64,000 bases of DNA, from contig OY856186.1 in assembly GCA_963693315.1 (NCBI GenBank), forward strand, positions 131,864,164-131,928,163. Reading direction: 5' to 3'. A program made the translations under genes and the position numbers. Below, piece after piece: positions 1 to 12,720 of this stretch. Below the pieces are notes generated by a model that did not search any database, was not told the DNA's origin, and saw only the letters and a program-made list of their open reading frames with translations. Each line of letters starts with the position of its first letter. The stretch's first letter is position 1. This DNA comes from Diogma glabrata (lineage: Eukaryota > Arthropoda > Insecta > Diptera > Cylindrotomidae).

Positions 1-624
1 AATATTAAATTTAAATACGATTACACACACACATTCAAATTCTATTTAAATTATTACAATTAATGTGTCGTAAAATAAATAAATCTTAATTTTGCGTATT
101 TTAGGCTTTGAAAACCCTAATGGAGCTAATATTCACTTTTTGTTGACTTGTTTTTCCAAATTGTTTTGTAATTTTTCGTTTTCTATTTGTATTTATTGCA
201 GTTAAATTATATTGTTTTATTTTTTTATGTTTGGTATTTTAGTATACCTTATCCAGGAACTGGTTAGTTTTTAATCTTACGGAAGTTCTTGGCGTGGCCT
301 TTATAGTCACACCCCCATCCCACTAGTTTTACTTTTATTTTCTCTATTCTATCATAAAATATTGGCCTATGTCATATTTTGTCAGTGATAGGATTTATTG
401 TTTAGTTATCCATTCTTTAACAAAAAATATTAAAAAAGAAAGATTTACGTCTATCAACACCTTTGAACGTATGTTTTTGTGGGACCTTGGTCTTAAAAGG
501 TTTTTATGTGTTGTTGTGACACACATTGTAATTCCTACTACACAGTACACAAAACATTTTATTAAAAAAAAAGCTCCAAATCAGTTTTAATATAGATTAT
601 ATAAATGATAAAATTTGGCAAATA
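1..624. other. AT-rich non-coding DNA, nothing recognised
   Basis: No coding similarity, inverted repeat or tandem array was seen. The one short open frame here, of 73 codons, has no recognisable domain and is treated as chance. Confidence 0.5.
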
Positions 625-1131
625 GATAACTTCCATCGGAGTGATGTTACATAACAAATAATTCATTAAATTAATTGTAGATAATATGTCGATAAACATA
701 AGTGAAGACGGGTCATCTTCTTCTCGCCGATACAAGCTTGTTATTCAATTCTATCTTGGTTAGAGTATAACAACAATAGTGATCAACTAGAGAAATAAAT
801 TGACTAAACCAGAATCTAATAAATATCATGTTTATGAAAGTTTTTTGTTTTCTTATACTTCGCTAGAACAGTAGACCAATTTTGTTTTACAAGTGTTCAC
901 TTTTTTTGGTAGTTTATCTAGTCGGCTAGCCCTGATGAGAATGGATAAACTTTTTAATATTAAAAATATTCTTATTGGGTTCGAAACAAGATCGATCGAC
1001 AATTGTATGGATAGCAAAAAAATTTCATAAATTGCACACTATACATTGTTAGATTCAGTCTTATTATTCATGATGGGATAACTTCCATCGGAGTGATGTT
1101 ATATCACAAATAATTCATTGAATTATTTGTA
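625..1131 (+). repeat. Pair of dispersed direct repeats, about 55 bp each
   Basis: A segment at 625-679 that begins GATAACTTCCATCGGAGTGA recurs at 1077-1131 with only a few mismatches. The two copies are in the same orientation and about 450 bp apart. The DNA between them is unremarkable apart from a slightly GC-richer stretch near 700-730. The arrangement could be short terminal repeats of a small element or a local duplication. No target duplication was found outside the pair. Confidence 0.6.
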
Positions 1132-3135
1132 TTACTATTGTGCTCTATTTTCAAAAGTTAGACCAACATATTCTTAATTTATTTAATTTTATATTTTTAA
1201 CACGCACAATTTAACCAATAATTAACATTTAATCTACTCAAAAAGAATTCAGATATTATATCACTTTGAAATTTCAAAACATAAACTAATTTTATTTCTA
1301 ATTTCAATACTTTTACCACAAAAAAACGAATTTAAAAAAAATGATGTACATACTACAAAACAAATAATCAAAGAAGAAAATGTTAAAATCGATTAACGTT
1401 TGTATACCTAACGACAAATACGATTATTTATTTATTATTGTGGCAAGTTGCATTCAAACTTCTAGTAGTTCTATAAAAATATATTATGATGCAAGAGTTG
1501 TTTTAAAGTTTGTAGATATGCATTAAATTTATCTTTAATGCAACATTTGCTTTGTAATTCAATAATAACCTGCTTTACATAGCTCATATTGGAAAGCATG
1601 CTTGAAAAATTGCAGTTACTTTTTGAGCTGTGTAATATTTCAATATCCTATGACTAATAAGTATCAAAATACTTATTAGAACCTAAATATTCTATCTACA
1701 AAATAGATAGAATATTTATAGTAGAATTACTAGGGCTTAATAAGCTTTTTAGTTTACTTAGGACCAAATCAGGAGTATATTTTAAGTTTATTTTTAACGT
1801 CTATTTAACAACTCAAACAGGATTTTTTTCCGGTCACTCGTTCTTCATGTATGAAGATGTTATTTTTATACTGAAATTTAATAACATATAATAATTTTTT
1901 ATTGACATTTAAAAACACTAAATTCTAAATAGTAGAATCTGTAGGTTTAAAGAATAGTTAAATTTCGACTTGGGTTAGCTTAAAAAATTTAAAAGCTCCT
2001 TTGGAATGAATTATCAATGTAAATCTTTTTTTCTCCTTTTCAAGTGACCCCGTTATAAAAGTTAGTAAAGTACACATAAAAAACAATAAACGATAATACA
2101 AAATATAAAAAATACCAAAAATAAAAGAAAATATACGAAAGAAAATAAAAATATTTCTCACATAAACACATTACATTATTTTCTATGGAGCTTCTATTAT
2201 CTTTTTCCTTATTTTTTCTTAGACTTTAGCAAGCATTATATACAGATAAGTATATATCTTAGTGGATAAATACATTTAAAAGCTACCATAAAGCATTTTC
2301 ATTGCGACTACATGAGAAAATTTTATAGCACCTCATTTGCATAAAATTCAGTTTTTGGCATGCATTTACAGACTTAACAATATCTCTACCATTTAAGTTT
2401 TCACAAACAGAAAATTATAGAAAAAATCCTTATGTATTTTATATTAATTTCATTTTTATTCCATGACTTGGAATAACATCAAATGTATTAATTTATTAAT
2501 AAACGTGAAATAATTTTTAGCATTGCATATTTTAGGAATACAGATTTATTTATCACTTAAATTTTACAATTTATACCATTTTGGGAAATGAGTATAATTC
2601 ATCATCTGTTGAATTTAAATTGTAATCAATTTCTATTTTCACCACAGAAAACTTGTGAAATAATGCAATCTCTGTAGAAACTTTGAACATTTTTATTTCT
2701 TAAATTTGATTTTGTTTTGGACACCTCTGAATTCAAATCAGTAATAAAAAGTTAAGTAGTTAAAAAAAAGGCAGATTTTTTGCCAGACAGTTTTTTTGAC
2801 AAATAAAATTGGATATCCATTGGATATCGTTTACATAAGTGTAAAAATATGGAGGGGCTGAAATCTCACAGCTCTGAGATATCAAGACTTCGGTCTGGGT
2901 TAAGGATTTTGATATAGTTTTCGGCAAAAAACTTTTGTGAGGACATGTTTTTTTTTTGGTTTTGGTCAGCAATGTATATCAAACATAACTCTTTGTTAAA
3001 GTACAAGTATGTTTTTATCTCTGTTTAGAAATTTGTTACAAAACTAACACGAAACATCAATACGTTGCGGGAAAATTATAACAGATCATAAATTAACATA
3101 ATTTAGTGAAAAGATGATACACTCAGCAAAGTGCT
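1132..3135. other. AT-rich non-coding DNA with two back-to-back hairpins
   Basis: Apart from the hairpins near 1.65-1.72 kb, nothing is recognised. Short open frames on either strand are isolated, low in complexity and have no domain signature. Confidence 0.5.
1654..1718. other. Two adjacent perfect hairpins
   Basis: CTAATAAGTAT at 1654-1664 pairs with 1669-1679 (11-bp arms, 4-nt loop). TAAATATTCTATCTA at 1684-1698 pairs with 1704-1718 (15-bp arms, 5-nt loop CAAAA). Both are perfect and only 4 nt apart. No neighbouring gene gives them a role, and AT-rich DNA makes such structures more likely by chance. Confidence 0.6.
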
Positions 3136-3950
3136 CAAAAACCTCTCCATTTAGCGATTCGAGAAAATATTACAAAATCACAAATACATATTTCTTTCAA
3201 AATTCCAAAAATATTTTAAAAATTAAATAAAATCAAACTTTTTTCAAAATTCCAAAAATATTCCAAAAATTAGAATAAAATCAAATATTTAAACTTTTTC
3301 GAAATTCCAATAATATTCCAAAAAATTCTTAAAAATTCAAACTTTTCCAAAATTCTAAAAATATTGCAAAAATTATTACAAAATCAAAAATTCAAACTTT
3401 TTTCAAAATTATAATAAAATCAAAAATTTAAAATTTTTCAAAATTCTAAAAATATTCCAAAAATTGAAACTTTTTTCAAAATTCTTAAAATATATATAAA
3501 ATTCAAAAACTCTATTTTTTTCAAAACTCTAAAATTATTGCAAAAATTATAACAAAATCAAAAATTGAAACTTTTTTCAAAATTCCAAAAATATTCCAAA
3601 AATTCTTACAAAATCAAATATTTAAACTTTTTCTAAATTCCAATAATATTCCAAAAATTCTTAAAAATTCAAACTTTTTCCAAAATTCTAAAAATATTGC
3701 AAAAATTGTTACAAAATCAAAAATTGAATTTTTTCTTAATATTCCAAATATTATAATAAAATCAAAAATTTAAAATTTTTCAAAATTCTAAAAATATTCC
3801 AAAAATTCTTACAAATCAAAAATTAAAACTTTTTCCAAAATTCCAAGAATATTGCAAAATTATTACAAAATCAAATATACAAACTTTTTTCAGAATTCCA
3901 AAAATATTTCAAAAACTATAACAAATTCAAAAATTTCCATGTCCAATTTC
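3136..3950. repeat. AT-rich degenerate minisatellite
   Basis: A motif of roughly 55-65 bp built from CAAAATTCCAAAAATATTCC followed by a run such as AAAATTCTTACAAAATCAAA recurs about a dozen times with many substitutions and length changes. It grades directly into the more regular satellite that follows. Boundaries are approximate. Confidence 0.8.
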
Positions 3951-4009
3951 ATTTTCAATTACATTTACGTCATAAAAACAGCTACATTTTTTTTTCCAAA
4001 AAATTGGCT

Positions 4010-5760
4010 AAAAAAATAAATGAAATCATTTTTTGACACACATTATTTTTTTGACAAACTTATAATGCCATAATTCTCAATAATAATAATAAAATTTCAT
4101 TTCAAACAAATAATTAATTTTATTTTTTTCCAAAAAATTGGGTAAAAAAATCAAAAAAAATCTTTCTTTTGACACACTTGGCAACATTTTTATGACAAAC
4201 TTATAATGCCATAATTCCCAATAATAATAATAAAATTTCATTTCAAACAAATAATTAATTTTATTTTTTTCAAAAAATTGGGTAAAAAATTAAATAAAAA
4301 TCTTTCTTTTGACACACTTGACAACCTTTTTTTGACAAACTTATAATGACATAATTCTCAATAATAATAATAAAATTTCATTTCAAACATATAATTAGTT
4401 TTACTTTTTTTCAAATAATTGGGTAAAAAAATAAATAAAAATCTTTCTTTTGACACACTTGACAACATTTTTTGACAAACTTATAATGCAATAATCCAGT
4501 TTTTGGCCTCACATACCAGTCCCTACCATCAAGATTTCTCCAAATTTAATGTTCCTACGCGTAATCACCTAAAATGAACGTTTTTTAAGCCAAAAATATG
4601 AAAATTTGCTATTTTTGACACACATAATGATTTTTTTGACACACTTCCCGTACAGTTATCGAACACAGCGTCCTTTCGCACCTGTCCCTTGAGTATATCT
4701 ATTTTTAGAAAAAACAATTTTTGAAATCCCTGCCGGACGGCAGACTGACATACATTTTTTTTTTGCTTTTTTAGAATCAGTAGGTCCTAAAACGTCGAGA
4801 AATGCCAAAAAAAGTGGGGGTAAGAATTTCACTTTTGGCTCATGAATGTAATACTTGGGTCTTTCAGACCGAAGTAAAATCTTTCTTTTGACTCACTTGA
4901 CAACATTTTTTTGACAAACTTATAATGCCCTAATTCTCAATAATAATAATATAATTTCATTTCAAACAAATAATTAATTTTATTTTTTCACAAAAAATTG
5001 GGTAAAAAATAAATAAAAATCAGACCGAAGTAAAATCTTTATTTTGACTCACTTGACAACATTTTTTTGACAAACTTATAGTGCCATAATTCTCAATAAT
5101 AATAATAAAATTTCATTTCAAACAAATAATTAATTTTATTTTTTCCAAAAAATTGGTAGAAAGATAAATAAAAATCTTTCTTTTGACACACTTGACAACA
5201 TTTTTTTGACAAACTTATAATGCCATAATTCTCCATAATAATAATAAAATTTCATTTCAAACAAATAATTAATTTTATTTTTTTCCGAAAATTGGGTAAA
5301 AAAATAAATAAAAATCTTTCTTTTGACACACTTGACAACATTTTTGTGTCAAACTTATAATGCCATAATTCTCAATAATAATAATAAAATTTCATTTCAA
5401 AAAAATAATTAATTTTATTTTTTTCCAAAAATGGGGTAAAAAAATAAAAAAAAAATCTTTCTTTTGACACACTTGACAACATTTATTGACAAACTTATAA
5501 CGCAATAATCTAGTTTTTGGTCTCACATACCAATCCCTACCATCAAGATTTCTCCAAATTTATTGTTCCTACGCGTAATCACTTAAAATGAACGTTTTTA
5601 AGCCAAAAATATGAAAATTTGCTATTTTTGACACACATGATTTTTTTGACACACTTCCGGTACAGTTATCGAACACAGCGTCCTTCCGGACCTGTCTCTT
5701 GAGTATACCTATTTTTAGAAAAAAAATTTTGAAATCCGTCCAGCGGTTTTCCCTGCAGCG
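4010..5760. repeat. Satellite with about 143-bp units and a higher-order period near 1 kb
   Basis: Units beginning CTTTTGACACACTTGACAAC and containing AATAATAATAATAAAATTTC start near 4166, 4309, 4448, 4884, 5036, 5180, 5322 and 5463. A different segment of about 250 bp, which includes CCTACGCGTAATCAC and ACAGTTATCGAACACAGCG, follows the unit runs at about 4490-4740 and again at 5508-5750. The array is therefore a higher-order repeat: a run of short units plus the 250-bp block, repeated with a period of about 1.0 kb. Confidence 0.85.
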
Positions 5761-5886
5761 TAAGTAATGACGGCCGCCCGGACGGCCGGACGGCCGACCG
5801 GCTGGCAGACATACATACATACATACATACATACATACATACATACATACATGCATGCATACATACATACATGCATACATACATAC
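5761..5886. repeat. GC-rich GGACGGCC cluster followed by an ACAT microsatellite
   Basis: Positions about 5770-5805 are strikingly GC-rich, with repeated GGACGGCC and CGGCCG palindromes. They run into tetranucleotide ACAT repeats at 5809-5886, with a few GCAT variants. A trace of the same transition (CTGCCGGACGGCAG, then ACATAC) occurs at 4728-4755, so it belongs to the higher-order repeat. Open frames rich in Tyr-Val-Cys-Met here are translations of the microsatellite. Confidence 0.85.
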
Positions 5887-5889
5887 CAA

Positions 5890-7900
5890 TAAAAAGAAAT
5901 GATATCTTATGTGACGCAATTAGCTTCAGAAAAACAACAAATGCATATATTTAGCAGTTTCTTATTCGGGTTTAATACACAACGTCAAATTACAAAATCG
6001 AAAAATGATACGTTTTGTCTAGCACATTGAATACTGTTATAGTAAAAACATATAATTTATCTATTCAAACTAAAATTTGCAGTAAAACTACCAAATGAAA
6101 GAAATGTATTTAAACATGTCATGTTTAATTTTTTATTTCAATTTTATCAATGATAATATTTGTGAACAAGCAAATGTCTAATCAAACAAAATGTCTTAAA
6201 AATGTTGGGCCAAGTCTCGGTGGTCGAGACAGCTATGTTTACAAAGTATAAATTTATTTCCGATCGGCACCTAAATTTACAATGCATTATTTGATAGGTA
6301 ATCTGAAACGATCGAAGTACAAAACAAAACGGAAGAAACTGTCTGCCTTCAAAGAGTTTTCACGTTTGTTATTTACCCCACCAAACATGTCACACCAGAC
6401 AAACAAGAGTTTTACTAATAATGCGTTATTATAATGATCGTCTATTTTTATTATCGTTTATTCATCGCATAACACAACAAAGATCTAGAAAAACTATTTA
6501 GTTTAATCGATTTTAAAAGATTTTAATTGATTTAAGTATCAGCCGAACATCGACAGACAAGTGATTGTCCATTAAAAATAAAACTAAAAGGGAATATTGA
6601 AAAGGCCACCACTATACCTAATTAATTCAGACCGAACATATGAAAGAACAGCTAGGTGTAGGAACAGGTAGTCATTAGACGTCTTAAGCTGAGAGTTGGG
6701 TGGGGTTTAGCTACACAAATCTCGATTTAGGGTACTGTCTTGAGAATTAAAATAAACACAAAACAAAACCACAACGGTTAAAAAAAAACAAAGGTAACGC
6801 AATTCATTTTACACGAACAGATAACAGTAGAAGGAGGAAGTAGCCGAGAGGTTTTTTGATCTTCATCTCGCACCTGCAGGGTTAAGAAAATATGAACATA
6901 TTTAATTTGTAACTATGAACAAAAAAACAAGGAAACTAAACATTAATTTTACTTAACATAATACTACGAAACAAAACAAAAACTCATACCTTCAGTGTTA
7001 CCATCTATCCAAATAGTTGCGGCTATTCTTCTGAGAGGCGTCACGATAAAACAAGAAAATACTTTTAGGTTCGATTTTCCGTATATATATGGATTTCATT
7101 TTGTATGTTTATATGTATAAGTGTTTATTTATTATTTAAAACTTAAATACAGTCAGTATCAGTTTTTATTAAATCATCATTCATAAATTTTAAATTATGA
7201 CATCATATCAAAGTCAAATTAAGGATCAGTTTTATGTCATGAAAGGATCATATAAACGATGCCATGTTATGGTCATGACGAGTGTAAGTTTTATGTCAAA
7301 TTTACGGAACAACTACATCACATATATATGACATTAGTGTGATTTCATATTTATGTTTTGTGTTCACTTGGATATTATCAATGCTTATTTATTTAATTAT
7401 TTTATATACAATGTAATCTGTCTTCTCAGACTTAATAAAGAGAAACATATGACAAGTTTTATTGTTAGATAGCACTTTTCTCGAACTATATATATATCCA
7501 ACCCCAACGGCGTTAGAATAAATAGTTCTAATTCACTAACTAATTAGTTAGTGAAATGCAGCTATACAAAATACATCATACAAACTAATTAGTTCTTATG
7601 CATGATAACAAACTTAAGACAAGTTACTAGAACAAAAAGTTTAGTGGGTTTATTGGAACAAAATTTTTAATTTGATACATTTAGGGGCAATTGATTCGCA
7701 GTAATTATGTAAAACTCATTTTAAAATATTCAACCGCCAATAATATATTCAATTGAACTTTTCAAACCAGATTTTATGTGCGATATAAAATACGTAACGT
7801 ACCAAAATTGTTTAAATGTTTTGAAACAGTCCGTCAAAATTTGGTATTTTATAATTATTAAAAATTTATAGTCTTTTATTAATTTTTATATTTCTCAATA
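5890..7900. other. Non-coding DNA, no gene recognised
   Basis: No recognisable coding fragment was seen on either strand. The only structure noted is a perfect 24-bp palindrome at 7532-7555 (TTCACTAACTAA and its complement, no spacer). The stretch around 6640-6880 is somewhat less AT-rich but gave no readable protein similarity. Confidence 0.45.
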
Positions 7901-7924
7901 GCGGCTTGTTTACTATATTATTAT

Positions 7925-7990
7925 TAAAAAAATATTTTTATTCCGATATTTCGACTTTTCGAGTCATCACCCTGATGATGGTACATATAT
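7925..7990 (-). other. Possible Penelope-type terminal or ribozyme-like motif
   Basis: On the minus strand, TGATGACTCGAAAAGTCGAA shows a 4-bp stem (GACT/AGTC) directly before GAAA. This is reminiscent of the core of the hammerhead ribozymes known from the terminal repeats of Penelope-like elements. The canonical CUGAUGA is not in the right place and no cleavage site or third stem was found. If it is related, it is a degenerate relic. A Penelope-like coding remnant lies on the same strand at 12.7-14.0 kb. Confidence 0.2.
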
Positions 7991-8424
7991 TTTATTAAAT
8001 TTACTATCACCTACAAAAACAATTAATTAGGAAATAACATAAAAATTAACAATTAACAAAAAACCTACATAATCAAACATTTATATAAAAAATTTTAAAA
8101 TATACTTGAAAAAGTAGTTAAAAAACAGATAACAAACATAAATTGTTCAAAAGAACAAAATTGCACACAAATGTTATCTATAAAAATGTTAATCGAAACA
8201 CTATTATTATTATTTCAAATAAAACTCATTTGAAAAATCATTCAATCATAACAGAAAAACAATTTTATGAAAAGAAAAACTTTTTTGAATGACGGAAAAT
8301 CAAATTTTGAATAAGAAAACTTGATGAAAAAGTAGGGTCTGCGTCGGACCAGACGGTGGAAGTTATACTTCTTTGGCCATTCGCTCGCACACACGCACAC
8401 AGACAGACAGATAGGATACATTAA

Positions 8425-8745
8425 AAAAAAAATAACTAAAAAAAAACCAAAATATTATTCAAAAAAAAAAAAATATAAACAAAAAATATTATTCCAAAAA
8501 AAAAATATTATTCAAAAGAAAAAAATATAATACAAAAAAAAAAATATCGTTCAAAAAAAAAAGCAAAAAAAAAAACATATTGTTCAAAAAATAAATAAAA
8601 AAAAATATTATTAAATAAAAAAATGATTATTCAAAAAGTATAAGAACGTATAATCGTCGATTTTTGTTAGTTTTCTTAGTCAAAAAAATAAAAAAAAATA
8701 TTATCCAAAAAGAAAAAAAAATATTATTCAAAAAACTAATAATTA
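8425..8745. repeat. A-rich minisatellite with AATATTATTCAAAA units
   Basis: The core ATATTATTCAAAAAAA recurs about ten times at intervals of roughly 20-35 bp, with variable adenine runs. It follows a short CACACGCACACAGACAGACAGATA stretch at about 8385-8410. Confidence 0.75.
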
Positions 8746-8759
8746 TTAATTACTAGAAG

Positions 8760-10083
8760 GTACCCACGGCGATTTCCGTGCTTCCCAGATAAAGTTGTTG
8801 AAAACTGTTTTTTTTGAGTAAATTCTCCTATAGTTTTTTTTTAATGTCATTTAATTTAACTTATTTTATTAGTAATATGTATATAAAAAGTTTGAAAAAA
8901 ATGTAATAGTATCATTTTACAGTCAGCAAAAGCCATTAAGTAAATGTCTCTAAAGCTATAGATAAATTTACATTTTAAATGTATGTTAAAATTAAAACAC
9001 ATTTGACAGACAAATAATAATTAAATAATTTTTATAAGATGCAAAAGATTAAGGTTAGAAAAAAGTTAAAATTTTATTCCAAAGATTTAATTCAAATAAT
9101 TCAATGTGTCACGAACAATTAGGTGAGCGTAAATATATATGTTTATTGGATGTCACAATTGTCAATTACTTACTCCGAAACCACCGTACTCGTCATACAA
9201 AATAGGTACACTGGTTCATTGCTATTGGTTTAGCGTCCTATTTCATGTAGACTTATAATCATTTATCAATCCAGAAATTTTGCTGTTCTGAAGAGGGTCG
9301 TATTGCAATTTGCAAATATATTTTATCGATTGTCTACAATACTCTACTACATTGATGCATACGCTGGCCGGTTAAAGAATACCACTATTTTTAGTGAATA
9401 TTTTCGTTTAATAGGTTTTATCGCTTTACAGTCATCGTCTTATTTCGACATTCCTTCCCACAACTTAAAACAAAAATTGGAAAAAATAATAATAAGACTA
9501 ATTTCATTTGTAAATTCAGACTTATATATTATTATTAAAACAGTCAAATCACACCATTTGTTAACATATTTGCATATATTTTATAGATCCCTTGCAATAA
9601 CAATAATAGTTTTGAAAGTAATGGAGAAGCATATTTCACTCAATAAGTAAAACACTTTAAACCTGTAGCTTTGATATTGTTCATAATCTTTTTCTTCGGT
9701 ACTAAGGTTCCAATGCAAATTCTTGGTTAATCAATGTTTCTAAGAAGAGGAAAAGAAACGTCAATTTCCAATTTTTGGAACATGTGAGGGCAGTTCTGCT
9801 AATGCAAGCAGGTTTGTTTAATTATATATAAGCAATGCTTAAAATTTAAATGTATCGTATTGGTGCTAATGCATAGAAATATGTACATATTTTATATAAT
9901 TGCAAACCATAAGAACATATTTGTTGTAAATTAGAAATATGTATTTGTTAAAAAATAATTTAACATAATTTTCATATAAATGTACATATTTGTTTGTCAC
10001 ATTATACATTAACTATTCCTTTTAATGATAATTCCGAAAAGTGAAAAAAAAAATTGATCAAAGATAACTAAGCGAATAATGTT
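8760..10083. other. Non-coding DNA, no gene recognised
   Basis: One open frame of 115 codons (9303-9650, plus strand) is the longest here, but its product is low in complexity and has no recognisable domain. It is not called. No repeats beyond short AT runs. Confidence 0.4.
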
Positions 10084-10086
10084 TTA

Positions 10087-10519
10087 CTAGGAAGGCCCGG
10101 CGTGCTTCGCTACGCTTATAAATAAAGTTTTTGCGTAGACATTTTGTTGACGTAGAAGCAATGATTTCAAAAAGTGGTAATGAGAAATGCTAGCATATAA
10201 TTTTTAATTTTTCTTTTTAAATATATGAATGAAAAATAATCAGAACTCTAGCTGATCAGTTCGGATATATGAAAAATTAGCGAAGCTTACTTGAAAACTT
10301 ATTTGATCTCTAACTTATTTGATCGCTAATTTTTCATATATCCGAACTGATCAGCTAGAGTTCTGATTATTTTTCATTCATATATTTAAAAAGAAAAATT
10401 AAAAATTATATGCTAGCATTTCTCGTTACCACTTTTTGAAATCATTGCTTCTACGTCAACAAAATGTCTACGCAAAAACTTTATTTATAAGCGTAGCGAA
10501 GCACGCCGGGCCTTCCTAG
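10087..10519. mobile_element. Snap-back (foldback) element, copy 1, with TTA target duplication
   Basis: The 433-bp unit is almost entirely one inverted repeat. The left arm begins CTAGGAAGGCCCGGCGTGCT and the right arm ends with its complement, and the arms meet near 10300. It is flanked by TTA on both sides (10084-10086 and 10520-10522), a 3-bp duplication of the sort made by PIF/Harbinger-type transposases. No open frame lies inside, so it is non-autonomous. It lies at the 3' edge of the readable helicase sequence of a minus-strand Helitron. A second, very similar copy is at 47226. Confidence 0.85.
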
Positions 10520-10522
10520 TTA

Positions 10523-12105
10523 ATTTTAAAGCATGAATAGAACACATTGAAATTTCATCTATAATAATGATTGATGCATTATTAATATATGTGCCATGTA
10601 CACTGTTTGGAGTTATATTTGGCATTGAATTCTCTAATAATGGAATTGGTAATTTGAAAACATTATGCAAAGTTCGCCCCCCAATCAAAAGAGTTGATGC
10701 AATACCACTGAAGGCAGTTACAATACACGAAAGATTTAGTGAATTAAATTTATGAATGATTGCCGTTTGAACAAAAGTTTTGCCACAACCTGCATGAGCT
10801 GTCAAGAAAAAAAGCTAAAGCATTCGGAGGAACATTCAAACCACAGATAAATGCAAATAATTGACGAAACTGTTTTGGTGATTGAATTTCTGAAGCTTCA
10901 AGTAAACATTCACGCTATTCATTATCATTTGTTGCAATACCTCGAGCTTCACATGCTGCAACAAAAGTAGGGTAGGGTACACCTTCATACATACGTAGAT
11001 CAAAAAAAGATTTTGGACCACGAACATGCAACAGAAGTAAACGCATATGAAACAATTCTATATCTTTTGGAGTAACCATATATAATCGAGCAACAACTTT
11101 ATCAGCCCCACGTTGTCTTCTTTTCCACGATTTACTTTGGTCATACCAAACATAATTAATTCTGTATACAAAAACTCATTAGCTAAATTATCAATGGAAT
11201 TCAAATGGAAAAATGCTAACAATTTTGTTCTTGATACATTTGCGACTGTGCCAGCCACATTACCATTCCTGATATAAACATTTTGTCTATTAGGCAAATG
11301 ACAATCAAGTCGAATAATGGTATGAGATTGAAAATGCATTGGAAATTCAAATATGCGCCAAGCAGCTTCAGTCGAACCAACATACCGTCCATTCAAAAAA
11401 TCTTGAATTTCATTTCCCACAATCGCATCATCATTATTCACTGCATTCTCTCCATTCACTCTCAATTCAACATTGGCAGAATCATACTCTTTATATACAT
11501 ACTTGTAAACATATTTCACACTTTTAACAGTCGTACATATTTCCACGTTAATATGACAATTGAATTTTGCAAGAAGATAAATATTATACGGAACAACATA
11601 TCTATTATCAAGAGATGCACCACGTACATCAACACTCATACCATTATCACGTCGACGGTACAAAGGATAACCATTCACATATTCTTTAATATTTTCAGAA
11701 AAAGGTTTTGGAAAATTATTACTACATTTACCACTCTCATACAAACAGAATTGGGATTTAGAGCACCACATGCTTCATGCATCATATGACGTTTCACATA
11801 TTCATGTAATTTAGGAAAAAGAATGGGATCAGGGATTTCAGTACATACAAATTTATTAATCATTTCATTTCCATCAATTCTATCTTCATCTGACAAATTT
11901 AACAAAATTCATCATTTTTAAAAATAGCAACCACATCAGTTTGAACAGCATCATTAAAACGACGAATATCACATTCTCTGTTAACTTTTATAACCATTGA
12001 CACATCAGCAGTAACATTCTCAGGTCTTTCACAAAATTCATGCATTGATTTAAAAGAACGAACAAAAGGATTCACACGATCTAACTCAAAACCTATCTTA
12101 CGCAT
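10523..12105 (-). pseudogene. Helitron Rep-helicase remnant (broken)
   Basis: Reading from 12105 downwards: a Rep segment (MRKIGFELDRVNPFVRSFKS, to about 11899) matches the 46.2 kb copy, then a deletion of about 240 codons removes the catalytic HUH region. After it come NLSDEDRIDG, a frameshift near 11760, and a well-preserved Rep C-terminal part (11771-11058). That part includes YVYKYVYKEYD, which fits the paired-tyrosine motif that in Helitron Rep proteins cuts and joins DNA strands. A linker containing LLLLHVRGPKSFFDLR (about 11045-10830) has one in-frame TAG. It is then fused by deletion and frameshift to the start of a Pif1-like helicase with Walker A AGCGKTF (near 10780) and Walker B IIIIDEIS (near 10565). 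The frame ends in the snap-back element. It cannot make a functional protein. Confidence 0.8.
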
Positions 12106-12487
12106 AAGAAAAAATTCGAAATGAAATTTAAAACATAGAAAAACAATATGTACGTTTATTCACATTCAAAGAAATAAATATACTAACAGCTGAGAAAAAA
12201 TTAAATATAAAAAAGAATAACAAAATAAAGTTTTAAGTTTCGTTTTTGTTGTTCGTTGTTCGATAGCAAATATATTTTTATATGTATGTAAACTTATAAT
12301 GCATATGTATAGAAAAAGTTTTCCGTATATAATAACTTTTTTATTTATGATCCGATTTGTTTGAATCCGGATCCCAATATAGGTTACACTAATATCAGTT
12401 AGCTGTGAAAATTTGAATTGAATCCATCTGCGAATAAAAAAGCCTTATGCTCCACAAAGTTTTAATCTAGCGTATTAATATATAAGA
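10523..12487 (-). mobile_element. Decayed Helitron, copy 1
   Basis: Read on the minus strand, the element starts at 12487 with TCTTATATATTAATACGC preceded by A. This fits the rule that Helitrons begin with TC and insert between A and T. The 5' leader at 12487-12130 matches the leaders at 45.04 and 45.46 kb. Rep and helicase remnants follow. Relative to the 46-47 kb copy it lacks the Rep N-terminus and the stretch with the HUH motif, and it is further deleted between Rep and helicase. The snap-back element forms its present 3' border. The usual hairpin plus CTRR 3' terminus was not found. Confidence 0.8.
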
Positions 12488-12720
12488 TTATTATAAAATA
12501 TGATTGATTTAGTAATTTTGTCTTTATTACCATACAGCATAAGGTTGATTTACTAATTTCGTCTTTATAACCATACAGCATAAAGGTTAAAATATAACTT
12601 AAACAAGCGTGACGCGGTTTCTCGATTAACACCCCATCAAAATATTTACAACGAGCGCAAAGAAGTATAACTTCAAAAACAGTTTCTAAATTGAATGTGA
12701 CTACTAAATTTAATATTACC

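Noticed and set aside
5569..5919. Two open frames rich in Met-Tyr-Val-Cys
   Set aside because: They are the ACAT microsatellite and GC-rich cap read in two frames.
9303..9650. 115-codon open frame
   Set aside because: AT-rich composition, no domain and no neighbouring gene structure.
11283..11789. 168-codon plus-strand frame
   Set aside because: It is the antisense shadow of the Helitron Rep C-terminal region.
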